Source: Burkholderia sp. BCC1644 (GTDB taxonomy: Bacteria > Pseudomonadota > Gammaproteobacteria > Burkholderiales > Burkholderiaceae). Taken from it: DNA of 64,000 bases. Numbering within the stretch: the stretch's first letter is position 1; the number at the start of each line of letters is the position of its first letter. The stretch is taken from contig NZ_CADFEI010000012.1 in the NCBI RefSeq assembly GCF_902833225.1, forward strand, positions 62,001 to 126,000, in the 5' to 3' direction. The notes beneath the pieces were generated by a model. That model had not been told where the DNA came from. It searched no databases and saw nothing but the letters and a program-made list of their open reading frames with translations. This document shows, piece after piece, positions 8,748 to 19,500 of this stretch. A program made the position numbers and the translations under genes.

Positions 8748-8853
8748 TCGTAAGCCCTGCCATGCAACATGACCAATTCGAGGTCATCGTAGCCCGACAA
8801 AATCGGGTTGTGCAATGCGGGAATTACCCGGCGTCTGACACAGCAACTATTTG

Positions 8854-9291
8854 TCAGCGTTCACTTACTTCGCCGTCGACATAGCGCCAGAAACCCTGCT
8901 CGTCGCGCTCGAAACGGCTCGTCTCGTGGAGCCGGTAAGCGCGCCCGCCGACCTTGTAGCGGGCCACGAATTCGACCTCCGCGTGCCGTTCGTCGAGCGC
9001 CGCATGGCGTTTGACCGCGAGGCCGAGCCAGCGCGGCGCGTCGGGTGCTTCGGGGTCGGTATCGAGATCGGGCGGGCAGGTGCGCGCGGCCCAGGTCGCG
9101 CGCAGGTAGCCGGTCGCGCCGAGCACGTACGCGCTGTACCGCGAACGCATCAACTCGAGCGCGCTCGGCGCGGCTTCGCCGCCGTCGATGAAGCGGCCGC
9201 AGCAGGCCGCATAGCGCGGCGCCGGCGCTTTGCCGGCGGGCGAGGGGGACGCGCCGCCGCACGGGCACGCGTCAGGTCGGTTCAAAATCAT
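8854..9291 (-). CDS. YchJ family protein (SEC-C metal-binding motif)
   Basis: A 145-residue YchJ/UPF0225 protein. The N-terminal cysteines in CPCGG (about residue 9) and CCGRFI (about residue 31) form the SEC-C zinc-binding motif. The middle contains LMRSRYSAYVLG, a family hallmark, and the rest is an NTF2-like fold. Function is not established in the family. It is followed 40 bp upstream by an SDR gene on the same strand, so they may be cotranscribed. Confidence 0.92.
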   Translation of the reverse strand: MILNRPDACPCGGASPSPAGKAPAPRYAACCGRFIDGGEAAPSALELMRSRYSAYVLGATGYLRATWAARTCPPDLDTDPEAPDAPRWLGLAVKRHAALDERHAEVEFVARYKVGGRAYRLHETSRFERDEQGFWRYVDGEVSER

Positions 9292-9330
9292 GCGAAACGG
9301 GAATTAACGACGATCGGTTGTCGGTTCGGC

Positions 9331-10008
9331 TCACCAGCTCAGCTCGATGCCGTCGTACTGGAAGAAGCGGCCGTTGGCCTGCGACACGTCCGAGCCGGAC
9401 TCGGCGATCACGCGGCGCATGCCGGTCACGCTGGTTTCCGGGTCGATCGCGGCCTGCGCGCCGCCCATGTCGGTGCGCACCCAGCCGGGATGCAGCGAAA
9501 TGCACGCCGCATGGCGCGTCTGCAGCGACGCGATGCGAAGCGCGTCGTTCAGCGCGGCCTTGCTCGCGCGGTACAGCCAGCCGGTCGTGCCGGTCGCCTC
9601 GGCGATGCTGCCCATCCGGCTCGACACGACGGCCAGCACGCCGCGTGCGTCCTCGACGAGCGGCAGCAGGATCGGCAGCAACTGCATCGGCCCGCGTACG
9701 TTCGTGTGCATCACCGCGTCGAAATCCTCGGCGGTGATCGTCTCGACGCCTTCGGTGCGCGGCCCGTACACGCCCGACACGAGCACGGCCGCATCGAGCC
9801 GTTCGCCGTCGAGCTTCCAGCCGAGCGCCGCGATCTGCTCGGGCTGCGCGATGTCGAGCGCATGCGCCTGCGCACCGAGCGCGCGCAGCGCGTCGAGCGA
9901 GGCTTCGTCGCGCGCGGTCGCGATGACGTTCCAGCCGTCGCGCCGGTATTGCCGGACGAATTCGCGGCCGAGGCCGCGCGATGCGCCGACGATCAATACG
10001 GTTTTCAT
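9331..10008 (-). CDS. SDR family oxidoreductase (C-factor-like)
   Basis: A 225-residue short-chain dehydrogenase. It has the nucleotide-binding GASRGLG motif at residues 8-14, NVRGP in the middle, the catalytic serine in SSRMGSI and YRASK near residue 146. These fit the classical SDR tetrad. Overall it looks most like the CsgA/C-factor subgroup. It sits between ychJ and carbonic anhydrase in a minus-strand run; no substrate can be read from the sequence. Confidence 0.9.
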   Translation of the reverse strand: MKTVLIVGASRGLGREFVRQYRRDGWNVIATARDEASLDALRALGAQAHALDIAQPEQIAALGWKLDGERLDAAVLVSGVYGPRTEGVETITAEDFDAVMHTNVRGPMQLLPILLPLVEDARGVLAVVSSRMGSIAEATGTTGWLYRASKAALNDALRIASLQTRHAACISLHPGWVRTDMGGAQAAIDPETSVTGMRRVIAESGSDVSQANGRFFQYDGIELSW

Positions 10009-10110
10009 GCCCGTCGCTCCTTTCCGTGGCGCCGCCGTGGCGGTACCGGTGTCAGATCCGTTCGATGCGTATCGCGGCCGCGTGGCGACGGCCGCCCGGC
10101 GGCTTTCGCG

Positions 10111-10878
10111 TTATTTCGCGTCGTCGCACGGCTTCAGCGTGGCGGCGACCGCCTGCGCGACGCCTTCGAGGCGCGCGGCGTCCGCCGCGATCATGTCGTT
10201 GTCCGGCGCATGTTCGCCGCCGGCGGTGAGTGCGGCCACGCAGCGCTTGTAGGTCTCGTCGAGCGCTTCGAAGTTCGACACGGCCATCCCGAGGTTGCGC
10301 ATCCGGCCGTCATGCACGCCGTACACGAGCCCGTGCACGGTGAGCGACTGGCCACGGGCCCATGCGTCGTTGACGATCGTCGTGCGGCACACGTTGACGA
10401 CCTGCTCGATCGCGTTCAGCTCGATCAGGCGGCGATAGCGCGCTTCGCCGACCGGCCAGTCGTCGAGCAGCGCCGCGTGGCGCTCGCGCACGTCCTGCAC
10501 GTGATGCAGCCAGTTGTCCGCGAGGCCGACGCGCCGGTTCAGCAGCGCAGCGTTCACGCCCGAGCAGCCGTAGTGGCCGACGACCATGATGTGCTTCACG
10601 CGCAGGATGTCGACCGCGAACTGGATCACCGACAGGCAGTTCAGGTCGCTGTGCACGACGACGTTCGCGATGTTGCGGTGCACGAATACTTCACCCGGCG
10701 GCAGGCCGATGATCTGGTTCGCGGGTACGCGCGAATCCGAGCAGCCGATCCACAGGTATTCCGGCGCCTGCTGGTCGGCGAGGCGCGCGAAGAACTGCGG
10801 ATCGTCCTCGAGCTTGCGCTTGACCCAGGCTTCGTTGTTGTCGAACAGATGTGAAAGCGGATTGTCTTGGGTGTTCAT
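10111..10878 (-). CDS. can: Beta-class carbonic anhydrase
   Basis: Reversible hydration of CO2 to bicarbonate by a zinc enzyme. The 255-residue sequence has the beta-class ligands: Cys in CSDSRVPAN (about residue 47) with its Asp/Arg dyad, and HYGCSG near residue 103 giving His and Cys. FVHRNIANVV is typical of the proteobacterial Can type. It lies 56 bp after aceK. Bicarbonate supply for carboxylases is its likely housekeeping role. Confidence 0.96.
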   Translation of the reverse strand: MNTQDNPLSHLFDNNEAWVKRKLEDDPQFFARLADQQAPEYLWIGCSDSRVPANQIIGLPPGEVFVHRNIANVVVHSDLNCLSVIQFAVDILRVKHIMVVGHYGCSGVNAALLNRRVGLADNWLHHVQDVRERHAALLDDWPVGEARYRRLIELNAIEQVVNVCRTTIVNDAWARGQSLTVHGLVYGVHDGRMRNLGMAVSNFEALDETYKRCVAALTAGGEHAPDNDMIAADAARLEGVAQAVAATLKPCDDAK

Positions 10879-10934
10879 CGGTGTGGCTTCCGTTGGCGGA
10901 AATCGGGTCGGTATCGGATTCGGTGTCACCGGCG

Positions 10935-12752
10935 TCAGGCAGCGCGCTGCGCGTCGCCTTCGCCGTCGTTCTGGTCCGTCGCGCCGAAGCGCGCGGGGTA
11001 GCGCACGCTGAAGCGCAGCGATGCGTCGTACGGGTAGAAATCGGGCAATTCGCCCTGCAGCAGCTTGTCCTTGCTCGCCTGCCACAGCGCGGGATCGAAA
11101 AAGTCCGCGTGATGCTTCATGAACACGCCGCGCACGCGCGGGTCGCCGAGCAGGAACGGTCCGTAGGTCTCCGGAAAGATGTCGTGCGGGCCGACGGTAT
11201 ACCACGGTTCGCCGGACAGCTCGTCTTCCTCGTTGCGCGGCGGCGGCACGCGGCGCACGTTGCAGTCGGTCAGGTACTCGATCTCGTCGTAGTCGTAGAA
11301 CACGACGCGGCCGTGGCGCGTGACGCCGAAGTTCTTGTACAGCATGTCGCCGGGGAAGATGTTCGCCTTCATCAGCTCCTTCACCGCGTTGCCGTATTCC
11401 TTCACGCCGTGCTCGACGTCCGCGTCGCTGCCGTTCTGCAGGTACAGGTTGAGCGGCGTCATCCGGCGCTCGATGTACAGGTGCTTGATCACGAGGTTGC
11501 CGTCCTCGTATTCGAGCAGCGACGGCACTTCCTTCTCGAGCTCGCGCACGAGCGCGTGGTCGAGCCGCGCGAGCGGCAGCGCGACGCTCGAATACTCGAG
11601 CGTGTCGGCCATCCGCCCGAGACGGTCGTGGCGCTTCACGAGCTGGTACTTCTCCATGATCTGCGCGCGCGTCGTTTCCTTCGGCGGCGGGAAGTAATCC
11701 TTGATGATCTTGAACACGTACGGGAACGACGGCAGCGTGAACACGAGCATCACGAGGCCCTTGATCCCGGGCGCGATGATGAAGCGGTCGCTCGAATGCG
11801 ACAGGTGGTGCAGCAGGTCGCGATAGAACAGGTTCTTGCCTTGCTTCTGCAGGCCGACCGACGTGTAGATCTCGGCCTTCGGCTTGCCCGGCATGATCGT
11901 GCACAGGAAGTCGACGTACGCGGACGGCACGCCCATGTCGACGAGGAAGTACGAGTGCGAGAAGCTGAAGATGATCTGCAGCAGGTCGCGGCGCAGCAGC
12001 ACCGTGTCGAGCGCGAGCAGGCCCGGCCGCACGTGGCGGATCGGCACCGCGAACGGCAGCACGCGATCGGCATTGATGATGCGGCCGATAATGTACGCGC
12101 TCTTGTTGCGGAAGAACAGCGACGACAGCACGTGGATCTGGAAATTCGGCGCTTCGTCGAAGCGGCCGAATTCGTCGTCGATCGCCTGCATCACGCAGCC
12201 GATGTCGCGCGGGAGATCCTCGAACGCCGGCTCGAGCTGGAAGTTCGTGACGATGCGCTCGAGCGTGGCGGCGAGCCCGTCGGTGCCCGGATAGTACGCG
12301 CGGTAGGTCGGCTTGGCGGCCGGCTCGTCGTTCTCCAGGTACTCGGTCGAGATCGCCGGGCGCACGAAGATGAAATCGTTGCTGAAGTACGAGCGGTGCA
12401 GGATCTTGCAGCACACCGAATTGAAGAAGGTCTCCGCGCATTCGGGCTGGCGGTGCGACGTGAGCAGGCCGATGTAGTGCAGCTTGATCTGTTGCCACAC
12501 TTCGTCGTCGATGTTCTCCGCGTCGTATTCGTCTTCCAGCACCTCGACGCATTCCTGCACGCGATCGTCGTACGACGTGATCCGCTCGCGCCCGAGCCGC
12601 TGCAGCCCGTGCCAGTCGGCGCGCTCGTACAGCGTCTTCGCGTCGACGGCCGCTTCGCGGAAGATCCGGTAATGGCGGTCGAAGTTTTCGAGCATCGTCT
12701 GCGCGACGTCGAAACCGATCTGCGAAGACAGCAGTTTGGGGAAGTGATTCAT
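10935..12752 (-). CDS. aceK: Isocitrate dehydrogenase kinase/phosphatase AceK
   Basis: A bifunctional enzyme that phosphorylates and dephosphorylates isocitrate dehydrogenase, setting the branch between the TCA cycle and the glyoxylate shunt. The 605-residue product matches family length (about 580-610), with FIFVRPAIST, APGIKGLVMLVF (nucleotide site, about residue 325) and MLYKNFGVTRHGRVVFYDYDE in the kinase core. I chose MNHFPKLL at 12752 because the family begins there; an in-frame ATG at 12794 adds 14 residues without a better ribosome site. No aceA or aceB is in the window. Confidence 0.96.
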   Translation of the reverse strand: MNHFPKLLSSQIGFDVAQTMLENFDRHYRIFREAAVDAKTLYERADWHGLQRLGRERITSYDDRVQECVEVLEDEYDAENIDDEVWQQIKLHYIGLLTSHRQPECAETFFNSVCCKILHRSYFSNDFIFVRPAISTEYLENDEPAAKPTYRAYYPGTDGLAATLERIVTNFQLEPAFEDLPRDIGCVMQAIDDEFGRFDEAPNFQIHVLSSLFFRNKSAYIIGRIINADRVLPFAVPIRHVRPGLLALDTVLLRRDLLQIIFSFSHSYFLVDMGVPSAYVDFLCTIMPGKPKAEIYTSVGLQKQGKNLFYRDLLHHLSHSSDRFIIAPGIKGLVMLVFTLPSFPYVFKIIKDYFPPPKETTRAQIMEKYQLVKRHDRLGRMADTLEYSSVALPLARLDHALVRELEKEVPSLLEYEDGNLVIKHLYIERRMTPLNLYLQNGSDADVEHGVKEYGNAVKELMKANIFPGDMLYKNFGVTRHGRVVFYDYDEIEYLTDCNVRRVPPPRNEEDELSGEPWYTVGPHDIFPETYGPFLLGDPRVRGVFMKHHADFFDPALWQASKDKLLQGELPDFYPYDASLRFSVRYPARFGATDQNDGEGDAQRAA

Positions 12753-13056
12753 CGCGTGCAGGCTCGTTCGGGAGGGGCTGTAAGCACTCGCCATTTTAGC
12801 GCCCAAGTCGGCGTTTCAATGACTTTCGGGGTGACGCGCCGGCGGCCGTCAATCGGCGTGATGTTCGCCGTTGCGCGCCGTTCGGTGCATCTTCGCGTAA
12901 AGATACGGGTACGGAACCGATTCTGGCACGAACTTTTTTTGACCGCCCGGCCGCCGCCGGGCACGCGTTTCGCGCGACGGCGATAGAATCGACGCAACGC
13001 CCGCCGTGCCTGCCGCCGGCGTGCATTCGCACCGATAACGACGAGACGCCCCACCG
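12753..13056. other. Divergent intergenic region aceK / MBL hydrolase
   Basis: About 300 bp holding the promoters of two divergent genes. It includes a small inverted repeat ATCTT-CGCGTA-AAGAT at 12889-12904 and a T7 run at 12934-12940. TAGAAT at 12984-12989 is the best -10 for the plus-strand gene, but its -35 is poor. No additional gene is seen. Confidence 0.45.
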
Positions 13057-14136
13057 ATGAACGCACTGGAACACCAACTCGACTACCCCTTCGCCGACAC
13101 GCTGCCCGCCGCGGGCGACACGTTCGAGGTCGCGCCCGGCGTGCGCTGGCTGCGCATGCCGCTGCCGTTCTCGCTCGATCACATCAATCTCTGGCTGCTG
13201 CGCGACGAGATCGACGGGCAGGCCGGCTGGACGATCGTCGATTGCGGGATCTCGTCGGACGCGATCCGCACGCACTGGGAACAGATCTTCGACACGCATC
13301 TCGACGGCCTGCCCGTGCTGCGCGTGCTCGTCACGCACTGCCACCCCGATCACTTCGGTCTCGCGAACTGGCTGTGCGAAGGTGGCGACCAGGGCCGCTG
13401 GAACGTGCGGCTGTGGATGACGCTCGGCGAATACATGTTCGGCTGCCTGATGGCGGCAGGCAACGGCTCGAACGCGGGCGGCGCCGCAGCCGCCGATCAC
13501 TTCGCGCGCCACGGGCTCACCGATCAGGCCGCGCTCGACAAGCTGCGCAACCGCCGCAACTACTACTCGGATCTCGTGCCGGCCGTGCCGCCGCGCTACC
13601 GGCGCCTGCGCGAAGGCGATGCGGTGACGATCGGCGCGCGCACGTGGCGCGTCGTCACGGGCTTCGGCCATTCGCCTGAACATTGCGCGCTCCACAGCGA
13701 AGCCGACGGCGTGCTGATCTCCGGCGACATGGTGCTGCCGCGCATCTCGACGAACGTGTCCGTGTTCGACCTCGAGCCGGAAGGAAACCCGCTCGCGCTG
13801 TACCTGCAGTCGCTCGGCCGCTACGAGACGATGGCGCCCGATACGCTCGTGCTGCCGTCGCACGGCAAGCCGTTCCGCGGCGTGCGCACGCGCATCGCGC
13901 AACTGCGCGAACACCACGACGCGCGGCTCGCGGAAGTGCGCGTCGCATGCGCGGAGCAGCCGATGAGCGCAGCGGACATCGTGCCGATCATGTTCCGCCG
14001 CCGCGAGCTCGACATCCACCAGATGACGTTCGCGCTCGGCGAGGCGCTCGCCCACCTGAACCTGCTGTGGCTCGCGGGCGAACTCGTGCGCGAGCAGGGC
14101 GACGACGGCGTGCTGCGGTTCCGCACGGCCGGCTGA
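13057..14136 (+). CDS. MBL-fold metallo-hydrolase
   Basis: A 359-residue metallo-beta-lactamase-fold hydrolase. The metal-binding HCHPDH motif is near residue 92; further ligands are probably FGHSPEHC (His), ISGDMVLP (Asp) and LPSHGKPF (His). The C-terminal 100 residues form a winged-helix-like MBL-associated domain (MSAADIVPIMFRRRE). No signal peptide, so cytoplasmic. The substrate is unknown; glyoxalase-II-like thioesters are common in this group. It is divergent from aceK and converges on the ABC-F gene with a 16-bp gap. Confidence 0.9.
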   Translation: MNALEHQLDYPFADTLPAAGDTFEVAPGVRWLRMPLPFSLDHINLWLLRDEIDGQAGWTIVDCGISSDAIRTHWEQIFDTHLDGLPVLRVLVTHCHPDHFGLANWLCEGGDQGRWNVRLWMTLGEYMFGCLMAAGNGSNAGGAAAADHFARHGLTDQAALDKLRNRRNYYSDLVPAVPPRYRRLREGDAVTIGARTWRVVTGFGHSPEHCALHSEADGVLISGDMVLPRISTNVSVFDLEPEGNPLALYLQSLGRYETMAPDTLVLPSHGKPFRGVRTRIAQLREHHDARLAEVRVACAEQPMSAADIVPIMFRRRELDIHQMTFALGEALAHLNLLWLAGELVREQGDDGVLRFRTAG

Positions 14137-14152
14137 CACCGCTTCGTTCTCC

Positions 14153-15799
<1,647 letters not shown>

Positions 15800-15921
15800 A
15801 AGCACCTCCAAAAATGCATGAAGACCTTCGCGCGCGGCGTGCGTGGCACGGGCGGCGAAAACATTTCGGGAAGGCTTAGTTGTTCACTTTGGCTGGCGTC
15901 CGGTATGAGGAATAGGCGCGC

Positions 15922-15951
15922 AGTGTAGCAAGCGAAACGCGCGGGCTGCAA
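15922..15951 (-). promoter_or_regulatory. Candidate sigma-70 promoter of the ABC-F gene
   Basis: On the minus strand TTGCAG (-35) is followed after 18 bp by TACACT (-10), about 120 bp before the ABC-F start. Each hexamer matches consensus at 4 of 6 positions. The long leader leaves room for attenuation, known for some ABC-F genes. Confidence 0.4.
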
Positions 15952-15978
15952 GCGAGCGGCGCGAACGCCGTCGCTTGC
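15948..15978 (-). terminator. Strong hairpin after the binding-protein gene
   Basis: A 13-bp stem with one bulge (GCAAGCGA..CGGCG, CGAA tetraloop, CGCCG..TCGCTTGC) begins 13 bp past the stop of the ABC binding-protein gene. No T run follows, so it would be a non-canonical terminator or a 3'-end protecting hairpin. It overlaps the -35 of the candidate ABC-F promoter. Confidence 0.45.
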
Positions 15979-15991
15979 GCGCCACGCGCGG

Positions 15992-17587
15992 TTACTGCAC
16001 GGCGACCGTCGTGAAGTTCTGGCGTCCGAACGGACTCACGTGATAACCGCTCACGTTCGTGCGCGTCAGCGCCGCGGCGGTCGGGTAGCCGAGCGGGATC
16101 CACAGCGCCTGGTCGTGGATGATCTTCTGCGCCGATTCGTACAGCTTCGCGCGCTTTGCCTGGTCGGCGGTCGACTTGCCGTCGGCGATCAGCTTGTCGA
16201 GCTGCGCATCGCAGAAGCGCGCGAAGTTGATGCCCGACTTCACCGCGTTGCAGCTGAACAGCGGCGACAGGTAGTTGTCCGGATCACCGTTGTCGCCGGC
16301 CCAGCCCATGAACAGCATGTCATGCTGGCCGAGCTTCGCCTGCTTGATCAGTTCGCCCCATTCGATCACTTTCACTTCGGCCTTCACGCCGATCTTCGCG
16401 AGGTCGGCCTGCAGCAGTTCCGCGCCGACCTTCGGGTTCGGGTTCAGCACGCTGCCGGTCGGGCGCGTCCAGATCGTCGTTGAGAAGCCGTTCGGGAAGC
16501 CGGCCTGCGCGAGCAGCTGCTTCGCCTTCGCGGGATCGTACGCGTACGGCGAGACGTCCTTCGCGTAGCTCCACGTGTTCGGCGGATACGGGTTGTTGGC
16601 GGCCGTCGCGGTGTTGTCGAACACGACCTTCAGGTAGGTTGCGCGATCGAACGCGAGGTTCAGCGCCTCGCGCACCTTGTCGTTGTCGAGCGGCTTCTTC
16701 TGCGTGTTCAGCGCGACGAACGCGGTCATGAACGCGGGCGTCTGCACGACCTTCAGCGCGCTTTCGCCCTTCGCGGCGAGCACATCCTGCGGCTTCGGCG
16801 ACAACGCGATCTGGCATTCGCCGGCCTTCACCTTCTGCAGGCGCACCGACGGGTCGGGCGTGATCGCGTAGATCAGCCGCTCGACCTTCGGCTTCGTGCC
16901 CCAGTACGCCGGGTTCACGTCGTAGCGGATCAGCGCGTCCTTCGTATAGCTCTTCAGCACGAACGGGCCGGTGCCGACCGGCTTCGCGTTCAGGTCGGCC
17001 TGCTTGCCGGCCTTCAGCAGCTGGTCTGCGTATTCGGCCGAGTAGATCGATGCGAAGCCCATCGTCAGGATCGGCACGAACGTCGCGTTCGGCTCGTTCA
17101 GCACGAACTTCACCGTGCTGTCGTCGACCTTCGTGACCGATTTGACGAGCTTCACGAGGCCCATCGACTGCGCGTGCGGGAAGCCGCTCGCGCCGGCCAC
17201 CTTGTGCCACGGGTTCGAATCGTCGAGCATCCGCGTGAACGTGAACACGACGTCGTCCGCATTCAGCGTGCGGCCCGGCTTGAAATAGTCGGTGGTCTGG
17301 AACGCGACGTTCGGGCGCAGATGGAACGTGTACGTGAGGCCGTCGGCGCTTGCTTCCCATTTGTCGGCGAGCGCGGGCACGACCTTCTTCGCGGCTTCGT
17401 CGTAGGACACGAGCGTGTTGAAGATCACGTCGGCCGATGCGTTGGTCGTGACGAGCGAGTTGTACTGCACGACGTCGAAGCCGTCCGGGCTCGATTCCGT
17501 GCAGACGGTGAGCGGCTTGGCGGCGGCGAGGCCGGGGGCGGCGAGGGCGGCGGCGACGGCGGCCGCCGCGAACAGCTTGACGTGCAT
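15992..17587 (-). CDS. ABC transporter substrate-binding protein (peptide/nickel type, DppA-like)
   Basis: A 531-residue periplasmic binding protein of the SBP_bac_5 family (Dpp/Opp/Nik). The signal peptide is MHVKLFAAAAVAAALAAPGLAAA with cleavage near residue 23, then LTVCTESSPDGFD. Family motifs: VVFTFTRMLDDSNPWHKV and LNTQKKPLDNDKVREALNLA. The cysteine pair (LFSCNAV..ARFCDAQ) near residue 440 resembles DppA. Start ATG at 17587 with GGGAGA upstream. No permease or ATPase genes are adjacent, so this is an orphan component, perhaps serving a distant dppBCDF. An 8-bp tandem repeat lies about 300 bp upstream. Confidence 0.93.
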   Translation of the reverse strand: MHVKLFAAAAVAAALAAPGLAAAKPLTVCTESSPDGFDVVQYNSLVTTNASADVIFNTLVSYDEAAKKVVPALADKWEASADGLTYTFHLRPNVAFQTTDYFKPGRTLNADDVVFTFTRMLDDSNPWHKVAGASGFPHAQSMGLVKLVKSVTKVDDSTVKFVLNEPNATFVPILTMGFASIYSAEYADQLLKAGKQADLNAKPVGTGPFVLKSYTKDALIRYDVNPAYWGTKPKVERLIYAITPDPSVRLQKVKAGECQIALSPKPQDVLAAKGESALKVVQTPAFMTAFVALNTQKKPLDNDKVREALNLAFDRATYLKVVFDNTATAANNPYPPNTWSYAKDVSPYAYDPAKAKQLLAQAGFPNGFSTTIWTRPTGSVLNPNPKVGAELLQADLAKIGVKAEVKVIEWGELIKQAKLGQHDMLFMGWAGDNGDPDNYLSPLFSCNAVKSGINFARFCDAQLDKLIADGKSTADQAKRAKLYESAQKIIHDQALWIPLGYPTAAALTRTNVSGYHVSPFGRQNFTTVAVQ

Positions 17588-17884
17588 AGGATCTCCCACG
17601 TGGCTTGTGTTTTTTGCTGGGTGACGGGATGCGGGCGCGGCCCGGAAGCGGGCGGGGCCGGCGCGGCTGGCGAATAGCATACCGTCAAAGCGCGCGACGC
17701 GTGAAAAAAGGCGACGGAACGCGGCGAATTGACCGAAAAACGGCTGCGTTCGCGACGGAACGGGTGTTCGGGCGGCGAGCTGGGGGCGCAGGCGCGTCGG
17801 CGCTGGGGACGCCGGACAGCGGCGCGGCGGGGACGGCGCGGGCGTGCCGCGAATCGAAGCGTCGAAGCCGTCAGGCGTCGGTGA
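17588..17884. other. Upstream region of the binding-protein gene
   Basis: About 300 bp without a gene. A plausible minus-strand promoter is TTCACG (17700-17705) and TATGCT (17676-17681) with an 18-bp spacer, placing the start of transcription about 85 bp before the ATG. The rest is GC-rich with no other clear element. The tandem repeat follows at 17885. Confidence 0.4.
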
Positions 17885-17964
17885 GGAGAAGCGGAGAAGC
17901 GGAGAAGCGGAGAAGCGGAGAGGCGGAGAGGCGGAGAGGCGGAGAGGCGGAGAGGCGGAGAGGC
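17885..17964. repeat. Ten tandem copies of an 8-bp unit (simple sequence repeat)
   Basis: Four copies of GGAGAAGC followed by six copies of GGAGAGGC, contiguous and exact, 80 bp in total. The two unit types differ by one base and are block-ordered, as expected from slippage expansion of a single variant. It is intergenic: 35 bp past the SDR stop and about 300 bp upstream of the ABC binding-protein start, both genes on the minus strand. The unit length is not a multiple of three. No other such array is seen in the window. Confidence 0.97.
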
Positions 17965-17998
17965 GGCCCGCGATGCTTCGCGCGGGCCGGTTGGCCGA

Positions 17999-18772
17999 TC
18001 AGTGCGCGCCGGCCTTCGGCTTGCGCGGCGCCTTCTCGAACAGGCGGTCGTACAGCCAGCGCGGCAGCACGTGCAGCACCTTCGCGACGACGCCCATCTG
18101 CCACGGAATCACGCGGAACGCGTGCTGCCGCGCGATCGCGCGCGCCGCGCGTGCGGCGAAGCGGTCGGCGTCCATCAGGAACGGCATCCGGTACGGGTTG
18201 TGCGCGGTCATCGGCGTGCGGATGTAGCCGGGCGCGATCGTCACGACGCCGACGCCGGCCGGGCGCAGCTCGACGCGCAGCGCTTCAAGATACTTGATCG
18301 CGGCCGATTTCGACGCGCTGTACGCGCCGGAGCCCGGCAGGCCGCGCACGCCGGCGACACTCGCGACGCCGACCAGCGTGCCGTGGCGCGCGGCCGTCAT
18401 CGGGCCGACGAACGGCTCGAACGTCGTGACCATCCCGTAGTAGTTGATGTCCATCACGTTGCGGAACGTCGCGAGATCGCCCTGGCCCGTGACGGCGCCC
18501 TGGCTGATGCCCGCGTTCGCGATCACGACGTCGGGGCAACCGTGCGCCGCGATGAACGACGCGGCGGCCGTCGCGAGCGCGTCGGCGTCGCGCACGTCGG
18601 CGGAATAGACCGAGATGGACAGCCTGGGGAATCGCCGCGCGAACGCATCGAGTGCATCGGTGCGTCGCGCGACGAGGGCGAGCGTGGCGCCCTGGCGGGC
18701 GTATTCCTCGGCCATCGCGAGGCCGAGGCCGCTCGACGCACCGGTGATGAAGACCTTCAGCGGAGTAGTCAT
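17999..18772 (-). CDS. SDR family oxidoreductase
   Basis: A 257-residue classical short-chain dehydrogenase. Cofactor motif TGASSGLG at residues 10-17, NAG at about 90, catalytic serine in VASVAGV and YSASK near residue 151, and PGYIRTPMT after it. The C-terminus is basic and Pro-rich (FEKAPRKPKAG). It follows dsbA by 19 bp on the same strand, continuing the argS-SPOR-dsbA run. Substrate unknown. Confidence 0.93.
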   Translation of the reverse strand: MTTPLKVFITGASSGLGLAMAEEYARQGATLALVARRTDALDAFARRFPRLSISVYSADVRDADALATAAASFIAAHGCPDVVIANAGISQGAVTGQGDLATFRNVMDINYYGMVTTFEPFVGPMTAARHGTLVGVASVAGVRGLPGSGAYSASKSAAIKYLEALRVELRPAGVGVVTIAPGYIRTPMTAHNPYRMPFLMDADRFAARAARAIARQHAFRVIPWQMGVVAKVLHVLPRWLYDRLFEKAPRKPKAGAH

Positions 18773-18791
18773 GCCGGTGCGCGGACGGGGA

Positions 18792-19430
18792 TCAGAGCTT
18801 CTTGTCCTGAACCTGCTTCACGAGGAAGTCGAGCACCTGGGCCGTGCCCGGGATGCTGTTCGTGTAAGCGGGGCCCGTCTTGTACTTGCCGTTGACGACG
18901 ACCGTCGGCACGCCGTCGATCGCGTAGTCCTTCAGCAGCTTGGCCGACTGGTTCACCTCGCCCTGCACGCTGAACGAGTTGTACGCGTCCATGAACTGCT
19001 TCTTGTCGACGCCCTGCGTGGCCAGGAAGTCGGCCTGCGCCTGCGGCGTCAGCAGGTAGTTCTTCTGCTTGTGGATCGCGTTGAAGATCGCCGGCGTGAC
19101 CTTCTCGGAGATGCCGAGCGCGGACACCGCGTAGTACAGCTTCGAGTGCGGGACGAAATCGTCACGGAAGGCGACCGGCACGCGCTTGAAGTCGATGTTG
19201 TTGCCCTGCTTCTTCACCCAGGCCTCGATCGTCGGCTCGAATTCGTAGCAGTGCGGGCAGCCGTACCAGAAGAACTCGATCACCTCGACCTTGCCGGCCG
19301 GCGCGGACACCGGCTGCGGCGACTTCATCACCTCGAAGTCCTTGCCGGCGACCGGTGCGGCGGGCGAAGCCTGGGCAAGGCCGGCAGCCAGGCCCAGGGA
19401 CAGAAGGAGCGTGCTAAGCAGTTTTTTCAT
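18792..19430 (-). CDS. dsbA: Thiol:disulfide interchange protein DsbA
   Basis: A periplasmic oxidase that introduces disulfide bonds into exported proteins. The 212-residue precursor has a signal peptide (MKKLLSTLLLSLGLAAGLAQA) and the active site CPHC in FFWYGCPHCYEF near residue 56. The cis-proline loop is GVPTVVVNG. It lies 70 bp after the SPOR protein gene. Reoxidation would need DsbB, which is not in the window. Confidence 0.97.
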   Translation of the reverse strand: MKKLLSTLLLSLGLAAGLAQASPAAPVAGKDFEVMKSPQPVSAPAGKVEVIEFFWYGCPHCYEFEPTIEAWVKKQGNNIDFKRVPVAFRDDFVPHSKLYYAVSALGISEKVTPAIFNAIHKQKNYLLTPQAQADFLATQGVDKKQFMDAYNSFSVQGEVNQSAKLLKDYAIDGVPTVVVNGKYKTGPAYTNSIPGTAQVLDFLVKQVQDKKL

Positions 19431-19500
19431 GTTGTGAACGTCGAATCAGTTGCTCGGGTTACGGAACGTAACGGGTTCTGCGTGGGCTCGGCCGGTTGGC

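Noticed and set aside
15992..17587. Part of a complete dpp operon in the window
   Set aside because: Flanking genes are an ABC-F ATPase and an SDR; no permease or transport ATPase partner is adjacent.
17885..17964. CRISPR array
   Set aside because: The units are 8 bp and contiguous with no spacers.
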